From NCBI GenBank assembly GCA_964606405.1, contig CAZSGH010000003.1:37263-101262 (forward strand): a stretch of 64,000 bases of DNA. The letters are read 5' to 3'. The stretch comes from GCA-002282575 sp964606405. GTDB taxonomy: Bacteria > Pseudomonadota > Gammaproteobacteria > Thiomicrospirales > Thiomicrospiraceae. A model generated the notes under the pieces. That model worked only from the letters and a program-made list of their open reading frames with translations. It was not told where the DNA came from and did not search any database. The translations under genes and the position numbers were made by a program. Position 1 is the stretch's first letter, and each line of letters starts with the position of its first letter. Below are positions 8,781-17,168 of the stretch, one piece after another.

Positions 8781-9547
8781 TTCATTCGACTGCCATTATC
8801 GACCCTAAAGCAGAGTTAGCATCCGATGTTCGTGTGGGTGCTTTTTCGGTTATTGGTGCGGGTGTGCAAATTGATGAAGGGTGCGAGATTGCGCCTCATG
8901 TTGTGATTGAAGGTCCAACTCAGATTGGCAAGCGAAACAAAATCTTTCAGTTTGCGTCAGTCGGGGCAGCACCTCAAGATAAAAAGTATCGCGATGAGCC
9001 AACACGCTTAATTATCGGAGATGACAACACCATTCGTGAAAATGTCACGCTAAATCGGGGTACAACCCAAGATCGTGGCGAGACAGTTATTGGTGATCGT
9101 AACTGGATTATGGCTGGTGTGCATATCGCACATGATTGTATTATCGGTAACGATACCATTTTTGCGAATGCCGTTGCGCTTGCAGGTCATGTGACCGTCG
9201 AGGATCATGCGATTTTAGGTGGTTACACGTTAGTACATCAGTTCTGTCGTATTGGGGCGCATAGCTTTTGCGGTATGGGCAGTGTGATTAACCAAGATGT
9301 GCCGACCTTTGTGACGGTATCGGGCAACTTGGCTCGACCTCATGGCATTAACAGCGAGGGATTAAAGCGTCGTGGTTTTTCTGCCGATGAGATCACGCTG
9401 ATTAAGAGAGCTTATCGTACGCTATATCGCTCTAGCACACCGCTCGAAAGCGCCATTTTAGCGATGTTAGCGCAAGATGATCCGACGGATGTGTTGCAGC
9501 CTTTAATCGCATTCCTTCAATCAGCGACTCGTGGCATTATTCGTTAG
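8777..9547 (+). CDS. lpxA: UDP-N-acetylglucosamine acyltransferase
   Basis: A 256-residue acyltransferase for the first step of lipid A synthesis, adding a 3-hydroxyacyl chain to UDP-GlcNAc. It starts best at TTG 8777, overlapping the fabZ stop (TTGA): this yields the canonical IHSTAIIDPKAEL start and has GAGAGGGA upstream. Hexapeptide beta-helix repeats include the active site His in AHDCIIGN and the LVHQFCRIG segment. The C-terminal helices are typical. Confidence 0.95.
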   Translation: MIHSTAIIDPKAELASDVRVGAFSVIGAGVQIDEGCEIAPHVVIEGPTQIGKRNKIFQFASVGAAPQDKKYRDEPTRLIIGDDNTIRENVTLNRGTTQDRGETVIGDRNWIMAGVHIAHDCIIGNDTIFANAVALAGHVTVEDHAILGGYTLVHQFCRIGAHSFCGMGSVINQDVPTFVTVSGNLARPHGINSEGLKRRGFSADEITLIKRAYRTLYRSSTPLESAILAMLAQDDPTDVLQPLIAFLQSATRGIIR

Positions 9548-9551
9548 AGAA

Positions 9552-9688
9552 CCTCTAAAAATTTCGCTTTGCGCGTTTTTAGACTTTCTAAGTTTGTTTT
9601 TTGGCTGAAGGAAGGTTTTAATTAATGGGTTACATGCTATTTTCAGCACCCCCTTCCTTCAGACTTCCTACCCATTGGGTTTTTAGAG
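9552..9688 (+). repeat. MITE-like intergenic repeat, copy 4
   Basis: About 137 bp between lpxA and lpxB, same orientation as copies 1 and 2, with terminal CTCTAAAAA/TTTTTAGAG and the inner pair CTGAAGGAAGG/CCTTCCTTCAG. Confidence 0.85.
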
Positions 9689-9701
9689 ATGCCCGTTAGC
9701 T

Positions 9702-10880
9702 ATGTCCGTTAATCCTCGTTGTGTGGTGCTGTTAGCAGCCGAGCCGTCAGCCGATGCATTAGGAGCAGCCGTTGCTCAGCGCTGGTTAGCACAAGATCCG
9801 AATGTTTACCTTGTTGGTATGGCTGGTCCTCTGATGCGGGCTGCTGGCGTCAAAGCCCTTTGGCAGATGGAAGATGTTTCGGTGATGGGCTTGTGGGAAG
9901 TGCTTAAGCAGTACCGACGCTTAAAACGCCTTCAGACTTCACTGATTCATCAGCTTTCCGAGCTAAAACCCGATTTGGTTTTAGGCATTGACGGTCCAGA
10001 CTTTAATTTGCCGATTGAAGCCGCGATGAAGCGCTTGAACATTCCTTGTTATCATTTTGTTGCGCCAACTGTGTGGGCATGGCGTCCCAAGCGTGCTGAA
10101 CGTATTGCGATGCAAACAGATGGCTTACTGTGTCTTTTTCCTTTCGAACCGCCTTATTTTTTAGTGCACGACTTGCCAGCGGCGGCGGTCGGGCATCCGT
10201 TGGCTGATCGTTTGCCTTTAGTGCCGAATAAAACAGAGGCACGCGCTGCGTTGGGTTTGTCTGAATCTGATCGGGTGTTGGCTGTTTTGCCAGGCTCTCG
10301 CAGAGGCGAGTGGCAGTATAACGCCCCCTTGTTTTGGCAGACATTAGGTCTATTGTTGGTCAATGATCCTGATTTGGTCGTTATTGTTCCTTGTTTGCAC
10401 GAGCGCATGCAGCAAACCTTACAAGCAAGTGCTGGCGATTTACCCATTCGTTGGGTATTGGCAAGCGAGGGGGCAAGCAGGGTGCTAACAGCAGCCGATG
10501 TTGCCTTAGTTGCGTCGGGTACAGCAACACTCGAAACGGCTTTATGTCATACGCCGATGGTAGTCGCTTATCGTTTACATTGGTTGTCGTTTTTAATTAT
10601 GAATGCTTTGCGTCAGACACAATGGGTGGCTTTGCCGAATGTTATCGCTAACCGAGCATTAGTGCCTGAGTTGTTGCAAGATGATGCCACGCCAGAAGCC
10701 TTAGTCGCGGCTGTTTTGCCCTTGCTGTCGCGTGGCTCGTCTGAGCGTCAAGCACAACTGTCCGCGTTTGGCGAGATACATCAGCAGTTACGGTTGAATG
10801 CAGCGCAATCTGCCGTCAATCAAGTGTTGGCTTGGTGGCGTGAGCGAGTGGATGTTCGCGCGGCTTTATCGATTTTTTAG
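9702..10880 (+). CDS. lpxB: Lipid-A-disaccharide synthase
   Basis: A 392-residue GT19 glycosyltransferase joining lipid X and UDP-diacylglucosamine to make the lipid A disaccharide at the inner membrane. Recognisable parts are VMGLWEVLK, the catalytic region LGIDGPDFNLP, VAPTVWAWRPKRAERI, LAVLPGSRRGEW and the ASGTATLETAL nucleotide-binding loop. The N-terminal GExSGD motif of the family reads AEPSAD here, an unusual change. A short tail past the usual end is present. Confidence 0.94.
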   Translation: MSVNPRCVVLLAAEPSADALGAAVAQRWLAQDPNVYLVGMAGPLMRAAGVKALWQMEDVSVMGLWEVLKQYRRLKRLQTSLIHQLSELKPDLVLGIDGPDFNLPIEAAMKRLNIPCYHFVAPTVWAWRPKRAERIAMQTDGLLCLFPFEPPYFLVHDLPAAAVGHPLADRLPLVPNKTEARAALGLSESDRVLAVLPGSRRGEWQYNAPLFWQTLGLLLVNDPDLVVIVPCLHERMQQTLQASAGDLPIRWVLASEGASRVLTAADVALVASGTATLETALCHTPMVVAYRLHWLSFLIMNALRQTQWVALPNVIANRALVPELLQDDATPEALVAAVLPLLSRGSSERQAQLSAFGEIHQQLRLNAAQSAVNQVLAWWRERVDVRAALSIF

Positions 10881-10891
10881 AGGTACCCGTT

Positions 10892-11467
10892 ATGTGGGCT
10901 GGTGTGGATGAGGTTGGTCGTGGACCATTAATTGGTTCTGTGGTGACGGCTGCGGTGATATTGCCTGATCATTACGATTTGCCTTTTTTAACTGATTCTA
11001 AAAAGCTGACGGCTAGAAAGCGTGACTATCTTGCAGCGGCGATTCGTGAGCAAGCACTGGCTTGGTGTGTGGCAGAAGCCTCTGCCTGTGAAGTTGACGA
11101 GCTTAATATTTTGCAAGCGAGCTTGTTGGCGATGCGTCGAGCGGTTGAAGGCTTGTCGATTACGCCCAGCGGCGTTTGGGTCGATGGTAATCGTTGCCCT
11201 AAGGGGTTAACGATGGCGTGTGAAGCGATTGTGAAGGGCGATTTAACTGTGCCAGCGATTAGTGCTGCGTCTATTTTGGCAAAGGTTGAGCGTGATGCGC
11301 AAATGGATCGGCTACATGAACATTTTCCGCTTTATGGTTTTGATAAACACAAGGGCTATCCAACGGCAGCGCATTTTGCTGCTTTAAAAGAGCATGGCGC
11401 CTTGCCTGAACATCGTCGAAGTTTTGCGCCTGTGAAGGCGGTGACCGCGCAGCAGACGTTGTTCTAA
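10892..11467 (+). CDS. rnhB: Ribonuclease HII
   Basis: A 191-residue RNase HII removing ribonucleotides and RNA from RNA-DNA hybrids. It has the catalytic DEVGRGPLIGSVV at residues 5-17, the LTDSKKL motif, and AISAASILAKVERD. It lies 11 bases after lpxB as in many Proteobacteria. It is the last recognisable gene of the chromosomal block; only 29 bases separate it from the first gene of the mobile region, which runs in the opposite direction. Confidence 0.95.
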   Translation: MWAGVDEVGRGPLIGSVVTAAVILPDHYDLPFLTDSKKLTARKRDYLAAAIREQALAWCVAEASACEVDELNILQASLLAMRRAVEGLSITPSGVWVDGNRCPKGLTMACEAIVKGDLTVPAISAASILAKVERDAQMDRLHEHFPLYGFDKHKGYPTAAHFAALKEHGALPEHRRSFAPVKAVTAQQTLF

Positions 11468-11496
11468 CCTTATCCTATCGCCAATCTTGCATATCC

Positions 11497-11691
11497 TTAG
11501 CTGTAGTAGTTCACCCACTCTTGCGAATCACCAAACAGAGGTGTTACGCGCTGTTTTGGTAATCTTTTACCCCGACAAAACACACATAAGCCATCTACTT
11601 CCGAGGCTAAATGCTTCTCGCAATTACAAACGACTGAACCTGTACGTGTTGAGCGCAAAATCCACGTTCCATTTTCTTTAACTCTAATCAT
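11497..11691 (-). CDS. Small protein with possible zinc-binding cysteines
   Basis: A 64-residue frame starting at the ATG at 11691, chosen because a GAGG ribosome binding site lies 8-9 bases upstream. It holds a CxC...CxxC pattern (VVCNCEKHLASEVDGLCVFC) that could form a small zinc ribbon. I do not recognise the family. It is the gene of the mobile region closest to rnhB and faces it convergently. Confidence 0.5.
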   Translation of the reverse strand: MIRVKENGTWILRSTRTGSVVCNCEKHLASEVDGLCVFCRGKRLPKQRVTPLFGDSQEWVNYYS

Positions 11692-11767
11692 TTTTCTACC
11701 TCGGAAGCATTTAAGAGATATTTTGACGTGAATACTATTTATTGAAAAATGAACCAACCGCTTCTAA

Positions 11768-12319
11768 TTACATCGTGTCGTCTGCCGTAACAACATCCAA
11801 AGTCGTTACGCCCACAGCTGTTACAATTGCACCAACTGCTCCAGCCGCTAATGCACCAACGATCGCCGTCATTTGATTACTATCACGACTTTTTGCTGCG
11901 CGCGAAGTTCGACAATTATTCTGTAAGTTTTCATCATTGCTGTAGACCCTTCTATTCAGTCCAATAATTCGTACTTTACAAACATAACCATTTTTCAAAA
12001 CTCGTTCGGCTTGCTCGTTAACAGGCTGCCCGTCTTCATCATAAATTTTCCTGGTAACTGGGTCTGTAAATACCGTGACTCTTCCTGAATCTCCGTCTCG
12101 ACCAAATGCTTTACAAAACAATCCTACACACGCGGTCTTGTCTTCTTGAGAAACAATATTCACTTTGCTCGCCAAAAATCCAGAGATGTTTACAGGCACG
12201 TTTAACAAATTATCCTCACCAAAAGCTGCCATTTCCGTTGCGTCTTTAGGAGCTTGAGGCACGGTAGTGCAACCACTCACTAACACAGACAGCGCACCTA
12301 CGAACATCGTTTTCTTCAT
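11768..12319 (-). CDS. Lipoprotein of unknown function (paralogue 1)
   Basis: A 183-residue protein with a lipoprotein signal peptide, the lipobox being VSGC near residue 17. The middle contains a TVFTDPVTRKIYDEDGQPVN segment, and the C-terminal third has a Gly/Ala-rich hydrophobic stretch (AIVGALAAGAVGAIVTAVG) before ending DDTM. It is clearly related to the next gene upstream, with the same layout and end. It forms the tail of the long - strand pilus/secretion operon, so a role near the pilus or envelope is an inference. Confidence 0.75.
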   Translation of the reverse strand: MKKTMFVGALSVLVSGCTTVPQAPKDATEMAAFGEDNLLNVPVNISGFLASKVNIVSQEDKTACVGLFCKAFGRDGDSGRVTVFTDPVTRKIYDEDGQPVNEQAERVLKNGYVCKVRIIGLNRRVYSNDENLQNNCRTSRAAKSRDSNQMTAIVGALAAGAVGAIVTAVGVTTLDVVTADDTM

Positions 12320-12334
12320 GGTCTCATACCAAAA

Positions 12335-12874
12335 TTACATCGTGTCATCAGAAACAATTTCAGCTATAGTCATATTGGTTGGTATGACGGCTAAAGCAGC
12401 AACGCCTCCAGTAATTAGCCCTGCTGCCAACACTGCCTGAGCCTTATTTTGAAATGAAGCTCTGTAAGATGTCTTACAAAATTTATCAACATCAGTTTCA
12501 GACCATGTTCCAAGCTCTCCATAAATCCTCTGGTTATTGGCAATACCTACAACCTTACAAGCATATCCATTATTCAAGATACGCTCACCCTTTTCATTCA
12601 CAGGCTGACCATCCAAATCATAGGTTTTACCGCTTACGGGATCTGTAAAGATTGTAATTTGACCCACCTCTCCATCGCGACTTATTCTGACACCCTCAAC
12701 TTTTTCTGAAACTATCTTCATTTTTGTAGCTGTAAATCCAGAAATATCAACTGGCACATTGAGCAAATTACTACTGCCAAGTGCCCTTAACTCATCTGCA
12801 TTTTGTGGTGCCTTTGGCATAGATGCGCAACTAGATAACAAAACGGCTGACATTACCAAGACAAAGACCTTCAT
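12335..12874 (-). CDS. Lipoprotein of unknown function (paralogue 2)
   Basis: A 179-residue lipoprotein starting at the ATG at 12874 (a GGGAG site lies 8 bases upstream) with lipobox LLSSC. It shares with its neighbour the segments NLLNVPVDISGF, FTDPVSGKTYDLDGQPVNE, RILNNGYACKV, a hydrophobic Gly/Ala-rich C-terminal stretch and the end DDTM. The pair looks like a tandem duplication that has diverged. No known function recognised. Confidence 0.75.
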   Translation of the reverse strand: MKVFVLVMSAVLLSSCASMPKAPQNADELRALGSSNLLNVPVDISGFTATKMKIVSEKVEGVRISRDGEVGQITIFTDPVSGKTYDLDGQPVNEKGERILNNGYACKVVGIANNQRIYGELGTWSETDVDKFCKTSYRASFQNKAQAVLAAGLITGGVAALAVIPTNMTIAEIVSDDTM

Positions 12875-12940
12875 GCTTTTTTCTCCCAATAGGTATCTCG
12901 TGGATACATTCTACCAATACTCACTAAACTAGAAAAACGA

Positions 12941-14689
12941 TCACTGCACTGGCGTAGGTGCAACGTAACGTCGATTTAATATTTCTTCCATTTTTGCTTT
13001 GAACGCAGCACGCGAGTTTTGCAGAATAAGGTTAGTAGACGCATCATTAGAATAGGTTGTTCTGAGCGGATCGATTGTACGATCAAATGTTTTACCCTCC
13101 GCATACGCTTTAATGTCGGGTGCGGCAAATGTCTGAACAAAGAAATCATCAGGACGGATCATTCGACCAGGTGAGGCGCAAGTGCCGGAGCGAACGCCTG
13201 CACGGTTACAAGTAGCACCACCATTACTACCTAAAGCAAACGCACTAAGATAAGCATTGCTTTGAGCATTCCAATTGCCCCCACCAGCATTGCCATAAAT
13301 ATAATTTGGCATACCGCCGTTGCGCGCTTGAGTAAACAAGGGATCAGCAAAAATGAACTTATTGCGAATCGCTTGATTCATCTCGCCTCCCATGCCTCCG
13401 CCCGTGCTCGATGCAAGTTGACCATCGCTCAAGTTACCGAATAATCCATTTTGAACTTGGTCAACACCACGCATATCTGATGCAACTGTTGACAGTGCGG
13501 CATAACCACCTGCAGCAATTCCTCCCAATGCAGCGACGGTTGCACCGTAAGATATCCCGCCCAAAGTTGTAGCGCCCAAAGTTGTAGCGCCCAAATTAGT
13601 TATCCAAGCAGCCGCTCCCGTACTCGCCGCGCCCGCAGTCACCACGGTCAAAGCCACTATCGCAAAAATAGCAAGCGCAAACCCAAAGCCTGTCATGCCC
13701 TCTTTTGATTGTGTGTTGTAATACGCCATCAACAGCCCTTGAGGTAAGCTCGCATCTGGCCCAGCTTTCACAAAAGCCGTTTGACCAACAACTTTGGGGC
13801 CATTGCATGTACCATCTGCGGCACCCGCCGGGTCAACGCAAAACCCACCCATAATTGCATCGGGTCGATCTGCCAATCCTGGTGTGCTCACATACCAACT
13901 CACGCCAGTTTGAGTCATTGTTGTATGTGATGTGGTGCGCTTGCAAAACATGCCACAATCACTTGATGTCGTCCACTGATCTACTTTGCGCTTTACATCA
14001 CCATAAGCTGTGTTGTCTGCTGCAACCCAAGCCTCAGCAACTTTGAATTTTGCTTGCACTAACCCGACTAGACCAATGAACCCCTCAAAGCTCATATTGG
14101 TTAAAATAGCCCTACCATTCTCATCAGTCGTAAATGTGCGAAATGCCAATGGGTTTTGGCAGGTTTCCATGTTTGTTGCTGAGTTTTTCGACAAAACAAG
14201 AAACCGATTATCACAGTGAAAACCATCCGCTTTGCTGGCAAAAATACTGCCCCACGCCGCGCCGAAATCGGCATTGCCTTGCTTGCCACCTACGCGATCC
14301 ATCTTAAAGGTAATTGAGTCGTTTAGATTACGTTCTAGCCACACCACATCGATAACGCCTTCTGCAGCCACACTATCGTAACGCGCAAATACTTGTGCCA
14401 TCGAACCATTAACACGGTAAATCGTGTTACCTAATAATGCCGTTGGTATGTCCAATGCCAATGCTGATGAGTTGTTAGATGCCGCTCGAAAATCTAATTT
14501 GCCACTTTTAATCGCTTCATTCCATTGCGCTTGTAATGCTGGATCAATTTGCATCGCACCATCTGTTGAAATGGCTTCACCATTCTTGATCTGCGCGTAT
14601 GCGTTAGTAATAGGGCTGAATGCGATCAGCAATGACAAAATCGCACTGACAGGCCGACCAATATGACGCATGAAATTAAATGAAAACAT
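12941..14689 (-). CDS. Large secreted Cys-containing protein, unknown
   Basis: A 582-residue protein with an N-terminal signal peptide (hydrophobic core SAILSLLIAFSPI, cut near AYAQ). The first half is polar with paired cysteines (DCGMFCKRT; GFCVDPAG; DGTCNGP). Around residues 335-420 there is a long Gly/Ala/Thr-rich hydrophobic region, partly built of a DNA-level 15 bp repeat, then more cysteines (TCNRAGVRSGTCASPG). The start overlaps the stop of the upstream gene by one base. I do not recognise the family; position suggests a pilus-associated or exported protein. Confidence 0.7.
   Translation of the reverse strand: MFSFNFMRHIGRPVSAILSLLIAFSPITNAYAQIKNGEAISTDGAMQIDPALQAQWNEAIKSGKLDFRAASNNSSALALDIPTALLGNTIYRVNGSMAQVFARYDSVAAEGVIDVVWLERNLNDSITFKMDRVGGKQGNADFGAAWGSIFASKADGFHCDNRFLVLSKNSATNMETCQNPLAFRTFTTDENGRAILTNMSFEGFIGLVGLVQAKFKVAEAWVAADNTAYGDVKRKVDQWTTSSDCGMFCKRTTSHTTMTQTGVSWYVSTPGLADRPDAIMGGFCVDPAGAADGTCNGPKVVGQTAFVKAGPDASLPQGLLMAYYNTQSKEGMTGFGFALAIFAIVALTVVTAGAASTGAAAWITNLGATTLGATTLGGISYGATVAALGGIAAGGYAALSTVASDMRGVDQVQNGLFGNLSDGQLASSTGGGMGGEMNQAIRNKFIFADPLFTQARNGGMPNYIYGNAGGGNWNAQSNAYLSAFALGSNGGATCNRAGVRSGTCASPGRMIRPDDFFVQTFAAPDIKAYAEGKTFDRTIDPLRTTYSNDASTNLILQNSRAAFKAKMEEILNRRYVAPTPVQ
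13561..13590 (-). repeat. 15 bp tandem repeat in secreted protein gene
   Basis: Two exact copies of CCAAAGTTGTAGCGC (given on the + strand), encoding GATTL repeats in the hydrophobic region of the 582-residue protein, with a third partial copy following. Confidence 0.85.
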
Positions 14690-16080
14690 CAGTTAATACC
14701 CCCTGAAATTGGTGCAATGACAGAGCATTGGCCAGCATAACAATAGTGACTTGCGCTCAACCCATTAACCGTATCATTGCGCCAATCATATAGCTGAAGG
14801 TCAATAGCTGGATTACTGTTAGAGAACGGGTTAATGATCAAATTCTGATAAAAGGATCTCGAAGCACTATTGGCCAGTTCAATTGTTTTTGAGAAGGCTT
14901 TTATGGGAGAGTTAAGCGCCGTTGTCACATTATTTAATATAGTTAATCCGGGACCAACACCCACGACGGCATTAGAAACTGTGTCCCTGAAAATCGCAAT
15001 GTTTTCGGTCTTAGCGTGATATTGAATCATATCCGACATCAGAGCATAGCCAATACTTCCTGCAACGGTATAAGTCGGCTTTCCATAAGGTGCAATAAAG
15101 AAAATATACTTCTTGTTCGTTAAGACCCTTGAGTCAATGTTCACGTTAATACGCGCTTGTTGTTGGCAATCAGTCGTACAACTGGCATCTACTTTGTCAT
15201 AAATTACGGACAACTTTTGTGCGTAATCCAACATAATATCTGTTGCGTCATATTGATTCGCTAAAGTTTTAAGGTCTGTACTGGCACCTTGCGCTGCCGT
15301 AGGACAAACAAATGTGTTAGTGCCATCTAATGTTACACCCTGTTGTGCGTGCACGAAATTAGCCCAATCCCGCGCAACCAAGCACTCTGGCATCCATGAG
15401 GTGTTAATAAGACGGCTCGATGGCGCAACATTAGATGAATCAATTTGATCGTAGGCGCCATTGACGTCTACAGTCATTTCATTCGTGATAGGGTTATTAT
15501 TCTTATCGAACAGTCGATAGACAATTTTCCCTGCATTTGCAAAAGCGTATTCGGGAGGAACTTCCGCACTCACTTTTTTCGAAACGTACGTTGCTTTAAG
15601 GATAATGGGGTCTCTAATAATCACCGTTCCCAGTCGTGTAATTTGAACTTGTCCAGATCCAGTAACGCGCAATAATGTAGAGTTAATAACGCGTTTGAAA
15701 ATTGACCCCTGTTGGAATTGTTGTTCAAAATTGATGGTTGCTGCTTGAGTATTATTACTCGTCATAAGATTAACAATACTGCCAGAGATACTATCAAAGA
15801 AGCGATTCGCATAGGTGTTGAAGCTATTCCGAATCGATTCATCAGGCATCCCGTTGTAATTCTGACGTTGACTGTTCAACAAAGCGCTAACATCCAGCGT
15901 AGATTGATTACTGTTTGACATCATGCCATTGATTGGAGCAATCGTTGAAATTGATCCCGTCGTACTATACAACCCATCTTTCGACCACGTTTGCGTGACA
16001 GTTAACGTCTTCGTATTCTGCTCCACAGCACTAACAGTTAAAGACATGACCAGAAGTGTCAGTAAGTAAAGTATTCTCAA
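14689..16080 (-). CDS. Secreted protein, unknown
   Basis: A 463-residue protein with a clear signal peptide (LYLLTLLVMSLTVSA) and a Ser/Thr/Asn-rich body. Cysteines occur in close pairs (ASCTTDCQQQ near residue 298; YCYAGQC near the C-terminus), suggesting disulfides in the periplasm or outside the cell. It is coupled to the downstream 582-residue protein by a one-base stop/start overlap, so the two products probably act together. No family recognised. Confidence 0.7.
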   Translation of the reverse strand: MRILYLLTLLVMSLTVSAVEQNTKTLTVTQTWSKDGLYSTTGSISTIAPINGMMSNSNQSTLDVSALLNSQRQNYNGMPDESIRNSFNTYANRFFDSISGSIVNLMTSNNTQAATINFEQQFQQGSIFKRVINSTLLRVTGSGQVQITRLGTVIIRDPIILKATYVSKKVSAEVPPEYAFANAGKIVYRLFDKNNNPITNEMTVDVNGAYDQIDSSNVAPSSRLINTSWMPECLVARDWANFVHAQQGVTLDGTNTFVCPTAAQGASTDLKTLANQYDATDIMLDYAQKLSVIYDKVDASCTTDCQQQARINVNIDSRVLTNKKYIFFIAPYGKPTYTVAGSIGYALMSDMIQYHAKTENIAIFRDTVSNAVVGVGPGLTILNNVTTALNSPIKAFSKTIELANSASRSFYQNLIINPFSNSNPAIDLQLYDWRNDTVNGLSASHYCYAGQCSVIAPISGGIN

Positions 16081-16167
16081 TTTCTATTGCTCCAAAATTT
16101 ATTCTTGAGCGTCGCCCAAGCCACCATTTGCTTCAACGCATGTAATATGCGAACCGACACATAGGAT

Positions 16168-16644
16168 TCATTTAATTGCACCACTGCCAGAAACGCAAAT
16201 ATTCTGTAAGTTAAACGTTTCCCAATGCCAATCTTCCCAGCACCGAACAATTTGAGCTGCGCCGCCTTTTGCTGTGGCATTAGTTTGATAACAGTTACCA
16301 TCATAATCGCATGAACTGCCCGGTGTAGTGTTTCTAGAATTTCCATCAACACTCCACCAGCCACCGTCTTTAAAATTGAAGCTGCTATTCCCTGCATTCA
16401 TAGGGATTGTCCCATCGGGACATCCCCCTGTTGATTCTGTGCCATCCACGCCAACATAAAAATTACGTTGAACCTGAGTACCATAATATCCATGCATATA
16501 GAAAGTAGCCCCAACTATCGGGGATCCTTGTGGTACGTTTAACTTCAGTGTTGACGTATTTACACCCCAACAATACTCACCATAAGCATAAACTTGTGGT
16601 GAAAAAACAATTGACAATAACAATCCTAATAAACCTGATTTCAT
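16168..16644 (-). CDS. Small secreted Cys-rich protein
   Basis: A 158-residue protein with a signal peptide (LLGLLLSIVFSPQVYA). The mature part is rich in Gly, Trp, Tyr and Cys and ends in a Trp-rich segment (CWEDWHWETFNLQNICV). It resembles in size, cysteine use (a CPxGT motif) and C-terminal pattern the poly-G genes just upstream, so the three may form a family of secreted pilus-associated proteins. Unlike them it has no poly-G tract. No function recognised. Confidence 0.65.
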   Translation of the reverse strand: MKSGLLGLLLSIVFSPQVYAYGEYCWGVNTSTLKLNVPQGSPIVGATFYMHGYYGTQVQRNFYVGVDGTESTGGCPDGTIPMNAGNSSFNFKDGGWWSVDGNSRNTTPGSSCDYDGNCYQTNATAKGGAAQIVRCWEDWHWETFNLQNICVSGSGAIK

Positions 16645-16670
16645 ATAAAAACCTCATTGATTCGTTCTTT

Positions 16671-16694
16671 CACGACACCAATTGAGGTGTCGTG
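16671..16694 (-). terminator. Inverted repeat downstream of poly-G gene A
   Basis: CACGACACC and GGTGTCGTG form a perfect 9 bp stem with a 6 base loop. It begins directly at the base following the TAG at 16695-16697, which supports that TAG as the original end of the upstream gene. There is no strong U-run on either strand, so it may attenuate or stabilise RNA instead of terminating fully. Confidence 0.5.
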
Positions 16695-17118
16695 CTATCT
16701 AGGCGGTACGCATAGCGTGATCACATGAACGGTTGTATTTTGCCATCCCTGCCAAGTCACCCATACAGGATATGTATGAGTACCATTCCAACCGTGTACT
16801 GACTAAAATCGAATCCTCTAACACCAATTTCAGCAGTACCCAGCGGGCATTTAGCACCTTGGGCATCCAAAACCACATTTCCCGCTCCAAATTGCGGAAA
16901 TATTTTTTGTGTGCCTACCAAAGTGTTGGCTTGATCACATCCAATACAGTCCTGATACAAATATGCTGATGAGTCCGCCCCGTCTACAGTTCCTAGTAAA
17001 ACCCCGACAATTGGCAAATCGCCAAACGTCATGCCCGGACTAATATTCTGAGCAGCGTTTACCCCCCCCCGCAAATAAGAACTGTTATCAATAAAGTTAG
17101 TTTAGTTAAAATTTTCAC
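16695..17118 (-). pseudogene. Small secreted protein with G9 tract, off-frame (gene A)
   Basis: The likely start is GTG at 17118 with GGAGAG about 8 bases upstream, opening a signal peptide KILTKLTLLITVLIC. A run of nine G then puts a TAA directly after codon GGG. One more G (or two fewer) joins the signal peptide to a downstream frame of about 100 codons containing NISPGMTFGDLPIVG and a CPLGT motif. Near 16807 a second frame change is needed to reach a tail ending WVTWQGWQNTTVHVITLCV at TAG 16695-16697; the open frame as read ends at 16757. So the gene carries two disruptions: the homopolymer, possibly a switch, and a likely indel. Sequencing error in the homopolymer is an alternative. Confidence 0.6.
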
Positions 17119-17168
17119 ATCCAACTCTCCATTGTTAATGCTTAACAACGAAAAGTTGTTAAGCGTGT

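Noticed and set aside
11467..11760. Attachment site next to rnhB
   Set aside because: No tRNA, integrase or direct repeat could be found by eye; without the other end of the element no att site can be supported.
16077..16397. Open frame of 106 codons overlapping the 158-residue secreted protein
   Set aside because: The overlapping frame has a proper signal peptide and secreted-type composition; this one has none and looks like a shadow.
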